Below, piece by piece: positions 49,742 to 58,553 of a stretch of DNA of 59,143 nt. A program made the position numbers and the translations under genes. How positions within the stretch are numbered: the first letter of the stretch is position 1; the number at the start of each line of letters is the position of its first letter. The notes under the pieces are model-generated. The model was not told where the DNA came from, searched no databases, and saw nothing but the letters and a program-made list of their open reading frames with translations. The DNA is taken from assembly GCF_020169415.1 (NCBI RefSeq), contig NZ_JAIULG010000026.1:1-59143 (forward strand), given 5' to 3'. This stretch comes from Tsukamurella sp. M9C. Its GTDB lineage: Bacteria > Actinomycetota > Actinomycetes > Mycobacteriales > Mycobacteriaceae.

Positions 49742-51598
49742 TCAGGACCGCCGGCGCGTGGCGGAGGCCAGCTCGGTCGACTCGAGCGCCGCGATCAAGG
49801 TGCGCGCGTCGTGCGGGCCGCGGTGCCGGACCCCGTTGAGGAAGAAGGTCGGGGTGCCGCGGGCACCGCTGTCGTGCGCGCTGCGCTGATGGCGCCGGAT
49901 CAGCTCGGCGAGCTCGGGGTCGGCGACGGCGGCGTCGTACTGGTCCAGGTCCAGGCCGATCTCCTCGGCGTACCGTCGGAGGTCCTCGGCTTCCTGACGG
50001 TCCTGGTGCGTGAACAGCATGTCGTGCATGTGCCAGAAGGCGCCCTGCTGGGCGGCCGCCTCGGCCGCGATCGCCGCGCGGAAGGCGTGCGGGTGCACGT
50101 CCTCGAGGGGCAGGTGGCGCACCACGTACCGGATGTCGTCTCCGAAGTGCTCCTGAAGGTCCCGGCCCATACCGGTGGCGCGGGCGCAGAAGGGGCACTC
50201 GAAGTCGAGGTACTCGACCACGGTGTACGGGGCGTCGGGCTCACCGATCGCGTGGTCGCCGCCGTGCACCGCGGGCTCCAGCGTCACGGGCAGGTCGGCC
50301 GAGGTCTCGCCCCACCGCACCCGCGCGATCCGGAACACCGCCCAGCCCAGGAGCAGGGAGAGCACCATCGCGATCAGGACACCGACGGTGGCCGCCTGGG
50401 CCTGCCGTTCGTCGTCGAAGGCGAGCGAGATGATCAGCAGGGCCATCGTGAAGCCGATCCCGGACAGTGCCGCGCCGCCGAGGACACTGCCCCGTCCGAC
50501 ACCGTCGGGCAGCTTCCCGAGCCCGAAGCGCACCGAGAGCCACGTGCCCGCCGAGATGCCGACGAACTTGCCCAGCACGAGGCCCGCGACCACGGCCCAC
50601 GTGATGGGCGAGCGCAGTGCGTCGCCGAGGCCGTCGCCGCGGAGGTCGATGCCCGCGTTGGCGAGGGCGAAGATCGGCACCACGACCAGTGACACCACGC
50701 CGCGCAGCGACTCGTGCATCCGTTCGTTGACGGAGATGGAGCGACGCACGCCGCTCGTCACGATCCGCGCCGCGCCGGCGGCGGGAGCCTGCCAGTAGTC
50801 GCGGAAGACGTGCTTGGCCGCCACGACGTCCGCCCGGTCCGGGTTCGCCGACGGGATCATGAGTCCGGCGGCCATCCCGATGAGGGAGGGGTGCACGCCG
50901 GACTTGATCGTCGCCGCCCAGATGACCACGATCAGCAGGACGTACGGGCCGCTGCGCCACTGCCCGCTGCGCCCGACGAGCCACAGGAGGACGAGGCCCG
51001 CGAGCGCGATGCCCAGGGCGGTGAGGTTCAGGTCCTCGGTGTAGACGGTGCCGATGATCGCGACGGCGAGGAAGTCGTCGACGACGGTGAGCGTCAGCAG
51101 GAAGACCCGCAGCTGGCTGGACATCCGCGGGCCGAGGATCGCGAGCATGCCGAGGAGGAAGGCGGTGTCGGTGCCCACGACGACGCCCCACCCCGCCGGT
51201 GCGGTGCCGCCGGCGATGGCGAGGTAGATCAGCGCGGGGAGCGCGACTCCGGCGAGGCCGGCGATCAGTGGGACCATCGCTCTGCTGCGGTCCTGGAGCG
51301 AACCCACGGCGAACTCCTGCCGGACTTCCAGGCCGATGAGGAAGAAGAACACGACCATCAGGCCGTCGTTGATCCAGTGGTGCAGGTTCATGTCGAACCG
51401 CAGGTCGCCGATGTCCACGCTGATCGGCGTCTCCCACAGGTGGAAGTAGTCGTCGGAGAGCGGCGAGTTCGCCCACAGGAGCGCGATCAGTGAGACGGCG
51501 ACCAGCAGCAGGGCGCTTCCGGACTCGGTGCGCAGCTTCTCGACCGCCGTGTCGGCCCACGCACTCAGCCGACGGTCCGGCACATCGGGAGTGGACAT
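49742..51598 (-). CDS. nhaA: NhaA sodium/proton antiporter fused to a DsbA-like domain
   Basis: 618 residues from the ATG at 51598, seven bases after TAGGGT; the GTG at 51607 overlaps that box and is unlikely. Residues about 15-420 are an NhaA domain with some eleven helices: FFLIGLEVRQEFAVGSLQD, the paired-Asp region VVGTDTAFLLGML and LLTLTVVDDFLAVAIIG. After a linker, about 440-610 form a thioredoxin-fold DsbA-type domain with the active site DFECPFCARATG and the cis-Pro region GTPTFFLNG. Such fusions occur in other actinobacteria. The redox domain probably faces outside. Confidence 0.93.
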   Translation of the reverse strand: MSTPDVPDRRLSAWADTAVEKLRTESGSALLLVAVSLIALLWANSPLSDDYFHLWETPISVDIGDLRFDMNLHHWINDGLMVVFFFLIGLEVRQEFAVGSLQDRSRAMVPLIAGLAGVALPALIYLAIAGGTAPAGWGVVVGTDTAFLLGMLAILGPRMSSQLRVFLLTLTVVDDFLAVAIIGTVYTEDLNLTALGIALAGLVLLWLVGRSGQWRSGPYVLLIVVIWAATIKSGVHPSLIGMAAGLMIPSANPDRADVVAAKHVFRDYWQAPAAGAARIVTSGVRRSISVNERMHESLRGVVSLVVVPIFALANAGIDLRGDGLGDALRSPITWAVVAGLVLGKFVGISAGTWLSVRFGLGKLPDGVGRGSVLGGAALSGIGFTMALLIISLAFDDERQAQAATVGVLIAMVLSLLLGWAVFRIARVRWGETSADLPVTLEPAVHGGDHAIGEPDAPYTVVEYLDFECPFCARATGMGRDLQEHFGDDIRYVVRHLPLEDVHPHAFRAAIAAEAAAQQGAFWHMHDMLFTHQDRQEAEDLRRYAEEIGLDLDQYDAAVADPELAELIRRHQRSAHDSGARGTPTFFLNGVRHRGPHDARTLIAALESTELASATRRRS

Positions 51599-51652
51599 GT
51601 CGGACACCCTACGGCGGAACCCGTGTCACGGCCCGTCGGTCCCGCGACGCGA

Positions 51653-51684
51653 GCGTGCCCACCTCCCTCGGGAGGTGGGCACGC
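51653..51684 (-). terminator. terminator of the antitoxin-like gene
   Basis: GCGTGCCCACCTCC (51653-51666) and GGAGGTGGGCACGC (51671-51684) form a perfect 14-bp stem around CTCG. It follows the leftward antitoxin-like gene by 14 bases and precedes the nhaA promoter. Confidence 0.85.
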
Positions 51685-51698
51685 GTCGTCGATCGGAG

Positions 51699-51953
51699 TC
51701 AGCCCTGGGGCGGCGTGCCGGGAGTGGCCTCGCCGCCCGCGGGCGGGGTGGTGCCGCCGGCGGGCGGCGTCGTACCGCCGGCGGGCGGATTGGCACCGCC
51801 GGTCACGTCCTTGACCTTGTTCACCGCCTGGTCGATCTTGTCCTCGTGGCCGGCGAACTTGCCCTTCGCCGCACTGCCCGCCTTGTCGATCACCTTGTTG
51901 ACCTGGTCGGGGTTCTTGCCGAGCAGGTCCTTGATCTTGTCGAGAAGCGCCAT
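51699..51953 (-). CDS. Rv0909-family antitoxin-like protein without adjacent toxin
   Basis: 84 residues with GGAAGG upstream of the ATG. Residues 1-50 (MALLDKIKDLLGKNPDQVNK, then VIDKAGSAAKGKFAGHEDKI) are amphipathic helices of the Rv0909/MT0933 antitoxin family. Residues about 54-84 are a Pro/Gly tail with three PPAGG units, absent from the family core. No toxin gene lies on either side. It may be an orphan antitoxin or a family member with a separate, possibly DNA-related, role. Confidence 0.8.
   Translation of the reverse strand: MALLDKIKDLLGKNPDQVNKVIDKAGSAAKGKFAGHEDKIDQAVNKVKDVTGGANPPAGGTTPPAGGTTPPAGGEATPGTPPQG
51731..51793 (-). repeat. three 21-base repeats encoding PPAGGTT units
   Basis: In-frame 21-base units in the 3' part of the antitoxin-like gene encode PPAGGTT, PPAGGTT and PPAGGEA on the minus strand. 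The two inner units are nearly identical at DNA level, indicating recent expansion. Confidence 0.75.
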
Positions 51954-52286
51954 GATGCAACCTTCCGATGGACTCGTCCGCTGACCGCCGTCGCCTCTGC
52001 TTCACCGCGACAGCCGCGGCTGTGTTCCTCGTTCACCGTATCCGAGATCGGGGGTGCCGCCGAGGTCTCGATCGCTCCGATTCCAGACGATGGGGCCCAT
52101 ATGTGGCGAAACCGTGCTCGCGTGCCGGCGTGCTCGGAGACCTCCATGCGGCTTGGTGCCCGCCCGTGGCGGACTCCGGGTGGCGCGCGCGGCGAGCTCG
52201 AGCGGCGGTACTGCCGACCGGCCATCCGTTCGAACAAGATTCGAGCAAGTATGGCGTGATCGTTCGAACGAGCGTAGAATCGAAGA
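51954..52286. other. 333-base intergenic region
   Basis: No convincing gene is present; the short reading frames here lack good codon bias. It holds a perfect 14-base palindrome ACAGCCGCGGCTGT (52010-52023), 57 bases upstream of the antitoxin-like gene, and the promoter region of the DUF222 gene at its right end. Confidence 0.7.
52228..52280 (+). promoter_or_regulatory. promoter of the DUF222-HNH gene with twin GTTCGAAC palindromes
   Basis: TAGAAT (52275-52280) lies six bases before the ATG, indicating a leaderless transcript; no good -35 is seen. GTTCGAAC occurs at 52228-52235 and again at 52262-52269, 34 bases apart, the second inside the promoter spacer. The word resembles the halves of the mycobacterial SOS box but with the arms reversed. 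Confidence 0.55.
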
Positions 52287-54320
52287 ATGACGATGCCGGC
52301 CGGGTTGAGCACTCTACCTGGGGAAATGATTCCCTCGGGGCTCCTCTGTGCGGGTGGTCAGGAGTGTGCGGTCGCGGAGGTGTTGTTCGAACAACGTCGG
52401 TCTGAGAGCATCGCGTACTGCCGGACGATGACGGCCGTGTACGCCCTGCATCGGGTGATGTACGCCGACGACGAGGCGGAATACTTGGCCCGGCCGGGGG
52501 ACTTCGCGGAGGCGCTGGAGGCCCGACGGAGCCTCACTGCGGCAGGTGTGGCGTTGGAGGCGCAGGTCTCGACGCTGCTGCGGTTGGGGTCGACGGCCGC
52601 GCGGATCGCGATCGAGACGGCGATCGGCCTCGTGGAGCGGTTGCCCAAGGTGTTCGCGTTGATCGGGGAGAACGTGATCTCGCCGAAGGCGGGGGAGGCG
52701 GCGCTGCATCGGTCCCGGGCGCTCGACGGGGTGCAGGTGCGCCGGTTCGACGAACTTCTCGCCGACCGGCTGACGGTGGACTACGAGGTGCTCTCACTCC
52801 CCGCGTTGCGGGAGGCTGCCGACCTGATCGTCGATCAGATCGATGCGGAGGCGGCCGAACGGCGGCGCCGCGCGGCGATCGAGGACCGGAGGGTGAGCTT
52901 CCGTCCCGAGCAGGACGGCATGGCCGCGGTGTTCGCCCTCATGCCGGCTGAGGACGTACGCGAGGTGGAGGCGCGGGTCGACCACATCGCGGGCACCGTG
53001 TGCGACGCCGATCCGCGGACGCCGGCACAGCGCCGCGCCGACGGCTGGGTCCAGCTCACCCGGGGATACAGCACCCTCGGCTGCGAATGCGAGACGCCCG
53101 ATTGTCGTTATCGCGAGGCGCGTTTCCACGGCGAGCCGGACGCGGACGGCGTGATCACCCGGTTCGTGACGTTGATCAACGTGGTGATCAACGAGCGTGA
53201 CCTCTCTGCGCCGGACGGCGATTCCGATCATGGGGCGGCGCTCGTTACCGATGCGCGAGGTGGCTTCGGGTATCTGGTCGGGCACGGTCCGATCACCGGC
53301 GACCACGCGCGCGAACTCGCTGCTCGCGAGGACGCGAGGATCCGCCCCTTCGGCCAACGGATCGATGAATCGGCGATCGCGGAGCAACTGCCACCAGGAC
53401 CGACGGAGCGCGAGCGAACCTCTGTTCCCGCATCGGGCTTCGACGGCCCGCGCGGGACATTGGACTTCGCGGCAGTCTGGGCGGACATCGTCGTTCGGCT
53501 CGAAGGTCATTCGGGCCCGGGCGAGGGTGGCGGGGTCTGGTTCGGTGGATGTCCGCCCGACGATCTGCCGCCCGACTGCCCGCCACCGGACGGTCCGCCA
53601 CCCCCTCCGCGCCGCGATGACGATCCCGATGACGACCCCGATCCACAGGGTGCGCCGCCGGACCCCGGTGTGGGCGTCGACGTCGACGCTCGCGATGCAG
53701 GTGGTGCCCGTGCAGTGGCGTCAGCGCGGGGGAGCAGCGGGTATCGGCCGTCGGCGGATCTGCGGCGGTACCTGCGGCTGGTGTTCCCGCGGTGCGTGTT
53801 TCCCTACTGCACCCGTCCCGCGACGCGGGCGCAGGTCGACCATCGGCGCGAGTACGACCACCGCGACCCGGAGCTGGGTGGCGCTACCTCGGCGGATCAG
53901 CTGCAGCCGCTGTGCACCGCACACCATCAGCTCAAGACCGCGGGTGAGTGGATCGACGCGCGCCTGCCCGACGGCCGGATCCTGTGGACCTCGGCGGACG
54001 GGCGTCGCTACATCGTCGATCCGAGTGGCACCGTCCTCGCACTGTTCCCCGACCTAAAGCGGGTGCGCTGGACCCTGCCCGATAGCGCCGAAGAATCGAA
54101 ACGCCGAGAACAGGCCCCACCGCCGGGAGGACGGACGCGCCTCCAGCGCGAACACGCGCGCCGCGAGCGCCTACGGCAGCGCAACGTCGCCGCGATGGAG
54201 GCGGACCTCGCCCTCGCGAACACGCCCGTCAGCACGGTCGAGGAGCACCTCGCCGCCGCGATCGGCGAGCCCACGTCGCCGAGCCGGACCCCGTCGTTCG
54301 ACGGCCCGCCACCCTTCTGA
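52287..54320 (+). CDS. DUF222 protein with C-terminal HNH nuclease (13E12-repeat type)
   Basis: 677 residues. The DUF222 region fills about 20-400: RRSLTAAGVALEAQVSTLLR, SPKAGEAALHRSRALDG and RRAAIEDRRVSFRPEQDGMA. A disordered Pro/Asp linker (about 425-490) follows, then the HNH nuclease: CVFPYCTRPATRAQVDHRRE, and LQPLCTAHHQLK, with paired Cys residues for structural zinc. The 13E12 family is multi-copy in mycobacteria; several members respond to DNA damage. It is somewhat richer in A/T than its neighbours, which may mark a mobile history. Confidence 0.9.
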   Translation: MTMPAGLSTLPGEMIPSGLLCAGGQECAVAEVLFEQRRSESIAYCRTMTAVYALHRVMYADDEAEYLARPGDFAEALEARRSLTAAGVALEAQVSTLLRLGSTAARIAIETAIGLVERLPKVFALIGENVISPKAGEAALHRSRALDGVQVRRFDELLADRLTVDYEVLSLPALREAADLIVDQIDAEAAERRRRAAIEDRRVSFRPEQDGMAAVFALMPAEDVREVEARVDHIAGTVCDADPRTPAQRRADGWVQLTRGYSTLGCECETPDCRYREARFHGEPDADGVITRFVTLINVVINERDLSAPDGDSDHGAALVTDARGGFGYLVGHGPITGDHARELAAREDARIRPFGQRIDESAIAEQLPPGPTERERTSVPASGFDGPRGTLDFAAVWADIVVRLEGHSGPGEGGGVWFGGCPPDDLPPDCPPPDGPPPPPRRDDDPDDDPDPQGAPPDPGVGVDVDARDAGGARAVASARGSSGYRPSADLRRYLRLVFPRCVFPYCTRPATRAQVDHRREYDHRDPELGGATSADQLQPLCTAHHQLKTAGEWIDARLPDGRILWTSADGRRYIVDPSGTVLALFPDLKRVRWTLPDSAEESKRREQAPPPGGRTRLQREHARRERLRQRNVAAMEADLALANTPVSTVEEHLAAAIGEPTSPSRTPSFDGPPPF

Positions 54321-54333
54321 TCTCGCTGCCCGG

Positions 54334-55437
54334 CTACCGCCGGTTCAGGGTGTCCGCAAGGGAGATGACGGCGACGTTCGACGCGGGGGCGAGGGGCTCG
54401 ACGGTGCCGAACTCGACCGATGGGGTCTTGGCCGGCGCGGGCTCGCCGACGACCCGGAATCCGGCCTCGGCCAGCGGCTTCGCGTTGCCGCCCTGGGTGA
54501 GGAAGGCGACGAAGTCGGCGGCGGCGCGATCGTGCGCGTCGGTCGTGTCCTCGCGGTCGAGAACGGCCGCGGGGTACGTCGCCGAGGCGGTCGGGCCCGA
54601 CGGGTACACCGCGACCGGGGCGGCGTTGCCGCGACCCCGCGCGAACGCGGCGAGCTGCTGCTCGGTGACCGGCACGGCACGCACCGCATCGCCCGGCTTG
54701 GTCAGCGCGTCGAGGGCGGCGCCGGCGGTGGTGGACTTCGGCGCGTCCTTCGCCCACCGGGCGAGCGAGCCGGTGACCACCGGGCTCTTCGCGGCCTCGT
54801 CGGACAGAGCGGCGCCCGCGGTGCGGGCGACGGCGGCGGCGACGGACTGCGCGGCGAGGTACGTCCCGTCGGCCTCGGCCCCCGTCGGCAGCGCGATCCG
54901 GAGCTGCTCCTGGCGGGCGGAGAGATCGAGCCAGCGGACACCGTCGAAGGCCGAGCGCGCCGACCCGCGCACGGCGAGCACCACCGGCGACGTGGCGATC
55001 GACGTGGGCTGCCCGGACAGCTCCGCCGGCTTGGCGGCCGCGAGCCGCGCCGTCCACTGCGTGCTCTCGGGGATCCACAGCGACGGCGCGGGGCCCAGCT
55101 TCGGATCCCAGGTTCCCGTCAGCGCGTCCAGCGCCACGGGGGAGTCGATCCCCGACACTTCGATCTTCGGGCAGTAGTCCGCCGAGACGGCGCCGCTCGC
55201 GTTGAAGCTCTCCGCGACCCGGCGGAGCGGGCCGACCAGGGCGGGGGCCGCCGCGACCTGGACCGCGAGGTCGCCGCGCACGCACGAGGCCGCCGCGTCG
55301 CGGCCCTCCTGCTCCGATCGCCCCGACAGCCACACCATCGCGGCCGCCACGGCGGCGATCACGACGACGACGACCACCGCGGCGATCAGCCAGCGCGCGA
55401 CGCCACGGGAACCGGTTCCAGAACGATGTGATCCCAT
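54334..55437 (-). CDS. membrane-anchored solute-binding domain protein
   Basis: 367 residues from the ATG at 55437, seven bases after TAGGTT. A single membrane helix at about 16-38 anchors an external type II binding-protein fold: ALVGPLRRVAESFNASG, SLWIPESTQWTARLA, SPVVLAVRGS, YPSGPTASATYPAAVLD and FVAFLTQGG. Two Cys residues (in AASCVRGD and ADYCPKIE) may pair. Related actinobacterial proteins carry a von Willebrand A domain after this module; here the protein stops before it. No permease is adjacent. Confidence 0.8.
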   Translation of the reverse strand: MGSHRSGTGSRGVARWLIAAVVVVVVIAAVAAAMVWLSGRSEQEGRDAAASCVRGDLAVQVAAAPALVGPLRRVAESFNASGAVSADYCPKIEVSGIDSPVALDALTGTWDPKLGPAPSLWIPESTQWTARLAAAKPAELSGQPTSIATSPVVLAVRGSARSAFDGVRWLDLSARQEQLRIALPTGAEADGTYLAAQSVAAAVARTAGAALSDEAAKSPVVTGSLARWAKDAPKSTTAGAALDALTKPGDAVRAVPVTEQQLAAFARGRGNAAPVAVYPSGPTASATYPAAVLDREDTTDAHDRAAADFVAFLTQGGNAKPLAEAGFRVVGEPAPAKTPSVEFGTVEPLAPASNVAVISLADTLNRR

Positions 55438-55447
55438 CGAGAGCAAC

Positions 55448-56287
55448 CTACCCGAAGAGCCCGCGCGGTGGCATAGGAGACTCCTGTGCGTTCGCGCTGG
55501 TGAAAGGCTTCGCCCCGGCGACGAACCGGGCCGCCTCGGCGCCCGCCAGCAGGGTTCCCGGGAACGGATCGCCGGCCAGGCGGCGCCCCAGACCGCGTTC
55601 CAGCAGATCCGGCACGGCACCCGCCACCAGTACGAGGTTCCCGAATCGGCGGCCCTTCAGCACCGCCGGCTCGGCCGCGATCGCCACGGAGCCATCGGTA
55701 GGCCCGCCGAAGACCTCGGCGACGGTCGCGGTTACGGATCTGGCGAAGGCGAGCGGCGCACCGTCGGCGATGTTGAGCGCGACCACCGCGCCGGGGCCGA
55801 GCAAGGGGACGAGCGACGCGAAGAATTCGCGCGTGGTGAGAGCCGCCGGGGTGCGGGCCCCGGCGAAGACGTCCAGGACCAGCAGATCGACGGTGCCGAG
55901 CATGCCCGGGGGCAGCGCGGTGGCGGCGACCGCGGCGTCGGCGCAGCGGATCTTGATCTGCTCGCGCTTGGGCAGCGGCGCGGCGGCGCGCACCGCGTCG
56001 ATCAGCGCGCGATCGTTCTCCAGCACCTGCTGGCGCGAACCGGGGCGGGTGGCGGCGACGTAGCGGGGCAGCGTGAAGCCGCCGCCGCCCAGGTGGACGG
56101 CGGTGATGGCCTCGCCGGTCGGGCGCACCAGGTCCACGACGTGCCCGATGCGCCGGACGTACTCGAAGACGAGGTTCGTCGGGTCGCCGGTGTCGATGTA
56201 GCTCTGCGGCGTCCCGTCGAGGAGCACCGTGAACGCACCGGGCCGGTCGCGATCGGCTTCGATCACGACCGGCCCAGAGTCCGGCAC
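55448..56287 (-). CDS. spermidine-synthase-like protein
   Basis: 279 residues from a GTG 24 bases after the glcB stop; a GTG at 56266 is also possible. AVHLGGGGFTLPRYVAATRP near 75 is the SAM/dcSAM-binding glycine loop, and TVDLLVLDVFAGARTPAALTT near 136 carries the acidic DxF motif. The overall pattern is that of the spermidine synthase superfamily, but the catalytic Asp-rich loop of true SpeE is not clear. It follows glcB in the same direction. True polyamine synthesis is uncertain. Confidence 0.82.
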   Translation of the reverse strand: MPDSGPVVIEADRDRPGAFTVLLDGTPQSYIDTGDPTNLVFEYVRRIGHVVDLVRPTGEAITAVHLGGGGFTLPRYVAATRPGSRQQVLENDRALIDAVRAAAPLPKREQIKIRCADAAVAATALPPGMLGTVDLLVLDVFAGARTPAALTTREFFASLVPLLGPGAVVALNIADGAPLAFARSVTATVAEVFGGPTDGSVAIAAEPAVLKGRRFGNLVLVAGAVPDLLERGLGRRLAGDPFPGTLLAGAEAARFVAGAKPFTSANAQESPMPPRGLFG

Positions 56288-56310
56288 AGCGTCGGTCTCG
56301 GCTGCGCTGC

Positions 56311-58512
56311 TCAGCTGTTCGCGGCCTTGAACTCGCGGCGACGCGCGTGCAGGATCGGCTCGGTGTAGCCGTTCGGCTGCGTGCCGCCCAGCAGGACCAG
56401 GTCCTTCGCCGCCTGGAAGGCGATGTTGGTGTCGAAGTCCGGCGCGAGCGGGCGGTACGTCGGATCGCCGGCGTTCTGCTGGTCGACGACCGGAGCCATG
56501 CGCTTGAGCGCCTCGATGACCTCGGCCTCGGTGACGACGCCGTGGCGCAGCCAGTTCGCGAGCAGCTGCGAGGAGATGCGCAGGGTCGCGCGGTCCTCCA
56601 TGAGGGCCACGTCGTGGATGTCCGGCACCTTCGAGCAGCCGACGCCCGCGTCGATCCAGCGGACGACGTAGCCGAGGATCGACTGGGCGCTCTCGTCGAG
56701 CTCCTCGCGCTTCTCCTCCTCCGACCAGTTCGCGTTCGGCGCGAGCGGGATGGTGAGGATGTCGTCGACCGACGCGGGATCGCGCTTGGCGATCTCGTTC
56801 TGCACCTCGAACACGTCCACCAGGTGGTAGTGCAGGGCGTGCAGGGTCGCGGCGGTGGGCGAGGGCACCCACGCGGTGGTCGCGCCGGCCTTGGGCTGGG
56901 CGATCTTCTGCTCGAGCATCGCGGCCATCAGGTCGGGCATGGCCCACATGCCCTTGCCGACCTGCGCCTTGTGCTGCAGGCCCGCGTGCAGGCCGATGTC
57001 GACGTTGCTGTCCTCGTACGCGGGGTACCAGGTCTGGCCCTTGAGCTGGCCCTTGCGGACGATCGGACCCGCGACCATCGACGTGTGGATCTCGTCGCCG
57101 GTGCGGTCCAGGAAACCGGTGTTGATGAACACGACGCGGTCGTTCGCGGCGGCGATCGCGGCCTTGAGGTTCACCGACGTGCGGCGCTCCTCGTCCATGA
57201 TGCCGACCTTGAGGGTGAGCGCGGGCAGGCCCAGCAGCTGCTCGACGCGGGCGAAGATCTCCGCGGCGAAGGCCACCTCGTCGGGGCCGTGCATCTTCGG
57301 CTTCACGATGTACACCGAGCCGGTGCGCGAGTTGCGGATGTCGCCCGAGAGGCCGTGGATCGCGATGAGCGAGGTGACGATGCCGTCGAGGATGCCCTCG
57401 CCGATCTCCTCGCCGTTCAGGAGGATCGCGTCGGTGGTCATCAGGTGGCCCACGTTGCGGACGAACAGCAGCGAGCGGCCGTGCAGCACCAGCTCGGAGC
57501 CGTCGACGGCGGTGTAGACGCGGTCCGGGTTCAGCGTGCGGGTGAAGGTCTTGCCGCCCTTGCTGACCTCCTCCGCGAGGTCGCCCTTGTTCAGGCCCAG
57601 CCAGTTGCGGTAGCCCACGACCTTGTCGTCGGCGTCGACGGCCGCGACCGAGTCCTCGAAGTCCATGATCGTGGTGACCGCGGACTCGACGAGCACGTCC
57701 TTGACGCCCGCGCGATCGGTCGAGCCGATCGGGGAGGCGGCGTCGATCTGGATCTCCAGGTGGAGGCCGTTGTGGCGCAGCAGGATGCCCGACGGGGCGT
57801 CCTTCTCGCCGGTGTAGCCCACGAAGGCCGCCGGGTCCGCCAGGCAGACCGAGGCGTCCTCGCTGGAGCCCGACGCGCCCTTGACGGTGGCCAGCAGCTC
57901 GGTGCCGTTGATGCGGTACTCGACGACGTCGGCGTGCGAGCCGGACTCGAGCGGCACGGCCTTGTCCAGGAAGTCCTTGGCGAAGGCGATCACCTTGTCG
58001 CCGCGCACCTTGTTGTAGCCGGGCTTGCCGCCGGGCGCCTTCTCGGCGCCGTCGGCCTCGGAGATGGCGTCCGTGCCGTAGAGGGCGTCGTACAGCGAGC
58101 CCCAGCGGGCGTTCGCGGCGTTGATCGCGAAGCGGGCGTTGAGGATCGGGACCACCAGCTGCGGGCCGGCGGTCGAGGTGATCTCGGTGTCCACGTTCGC
58201 GGTGGTGATCTCGCGGTCCTCGGGGACCGGCACCAGGTAGCCGATGTCGGTGAGGAACTGCTTGTACGCGGGGAAGTCGGTGATCTCGCCCGGAGCGGCG
58301 GCGTGGTAGGCGTCGATCTTCGCCTGCAGCTCGTCACGGGTGGCCAATAGCGCGCGGTTCTTCGGGACCAGGTCGCCGATCAGCTGCGCGGCGCCCGCCC
58401 AGAAGGCGGTCTGGTCTATACCGGTGCCCGGAAGTGCCTCGTTGTTGATGAAGTCGTAGAGGACCGTTGCGACCTCGAGGCCTGCGACGGATGTCCGGGC
58501 GGTGTCAACCAT
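56311..58512 (-). CDS. glcB: malate synthase G
   Basis: 733 residues, the usual length of the G isoform. Signatures include [19 protein letters not shown] near 270, [20 protein letters not shown] at the C-terminus, [28 protein letters not shown] near 405 and the catalytic region [20 protein letters not shown] near 620. It condenses glyoxylate with acetyl-CoA in the glyoxylate shunt. Just before the ATG a small hairpin (GGTTG and CAACC around AAGTA) overlaps the translation start. The gene matches Rv1837c, close to the gcvP block in M. tuberculosis. Confidence 0.97.
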   Translation of the reverse strand: MVDTARTSVAGLEVATVLYDFINNEALPGTGIDQTAFWAGAAQLIGDLVPKNRALLATRDELQAKIDAYHAAAPGEITDFPAYKQFLTDIGYLVPVPEDREITTANVDTEITSTAGPQLVVPILNARFAINAANARWGSLYDALYGTDAISEADGAEKAPGGKPGYNKVRGDKVIAFAKDFLDKAVPLESGSHADVVEYRINGTELLATVKGASGSSEDASVCLADPAAFVGYTGEKDAPSGILLRHNGLHLEIQIDAASPIGSTDRAGVKDVLVESAVTTIMDFEDSVAAVDADDKVVGYRNWLGLNKGDLAEEVSKGGKTFTRTLNPDRVYTAVDGSELVLHGRSLLFVRNVGHLMTTDAILLNGEEIGEGILDGIVTSLIAIHGLSGDIRNSRTGSVYIVKPKMHGPDEVAFAAEIFARVEQLLGLPALTLKVGIMDEERRTSVNLKAAIAAANDRVVFINTGFLDRTGDEIHTSMVAGPIVRKGQLKGQTWYPAYEDSNVDIGLHAGLQHKAQVGKGMWAMPDLMAAMLEQKIAQPKAGATTAWVPSPTAATLHALHYHLVDVFEVQNEIAKRDPASVDDILTIPLAPNANWSEEEKREELDESAQSILGYVVRWIDAGVGCSKVPDIHDVALMEDRATLRISSQLLANWLRHGVVTEAEVIEALKRMAPVVDQQNAGDPTYRPLAPDFDTNIAFQAAKDLVLLGGTQPNGYTEPILHARRREFKAANS

Positions 58513-58553
58513 GGTTGTACTTCAACCCCTTCGTAGCTACTGATAGGTAGGGA

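Noticed and set aside
49725-49745. Hairpin CTGACC/GGTCAG as terminator between gcvP and nhaA
   Set aside because: The stem is only six bases with a nine-base loop and it runs into the nhaA stop codon; too weak to call.
51699-51953. Complete toxin-antitoxin pair
   Set aside because: Neither neighbouring gene (nhaA fusion, DUF222-HNH) is a toxin of the Rv0910 or other small-toxin type; only the antitoxin-like partner is present.
52228-52250. Mycobacterial SOS (LexA) box
   Set aside because: The consensus TCGAAC-N4-GTTCGA is not met: the nearest fit has a three-base spacer and a mismatch, and the obvious words are GTTCGAAC with reversed arms.
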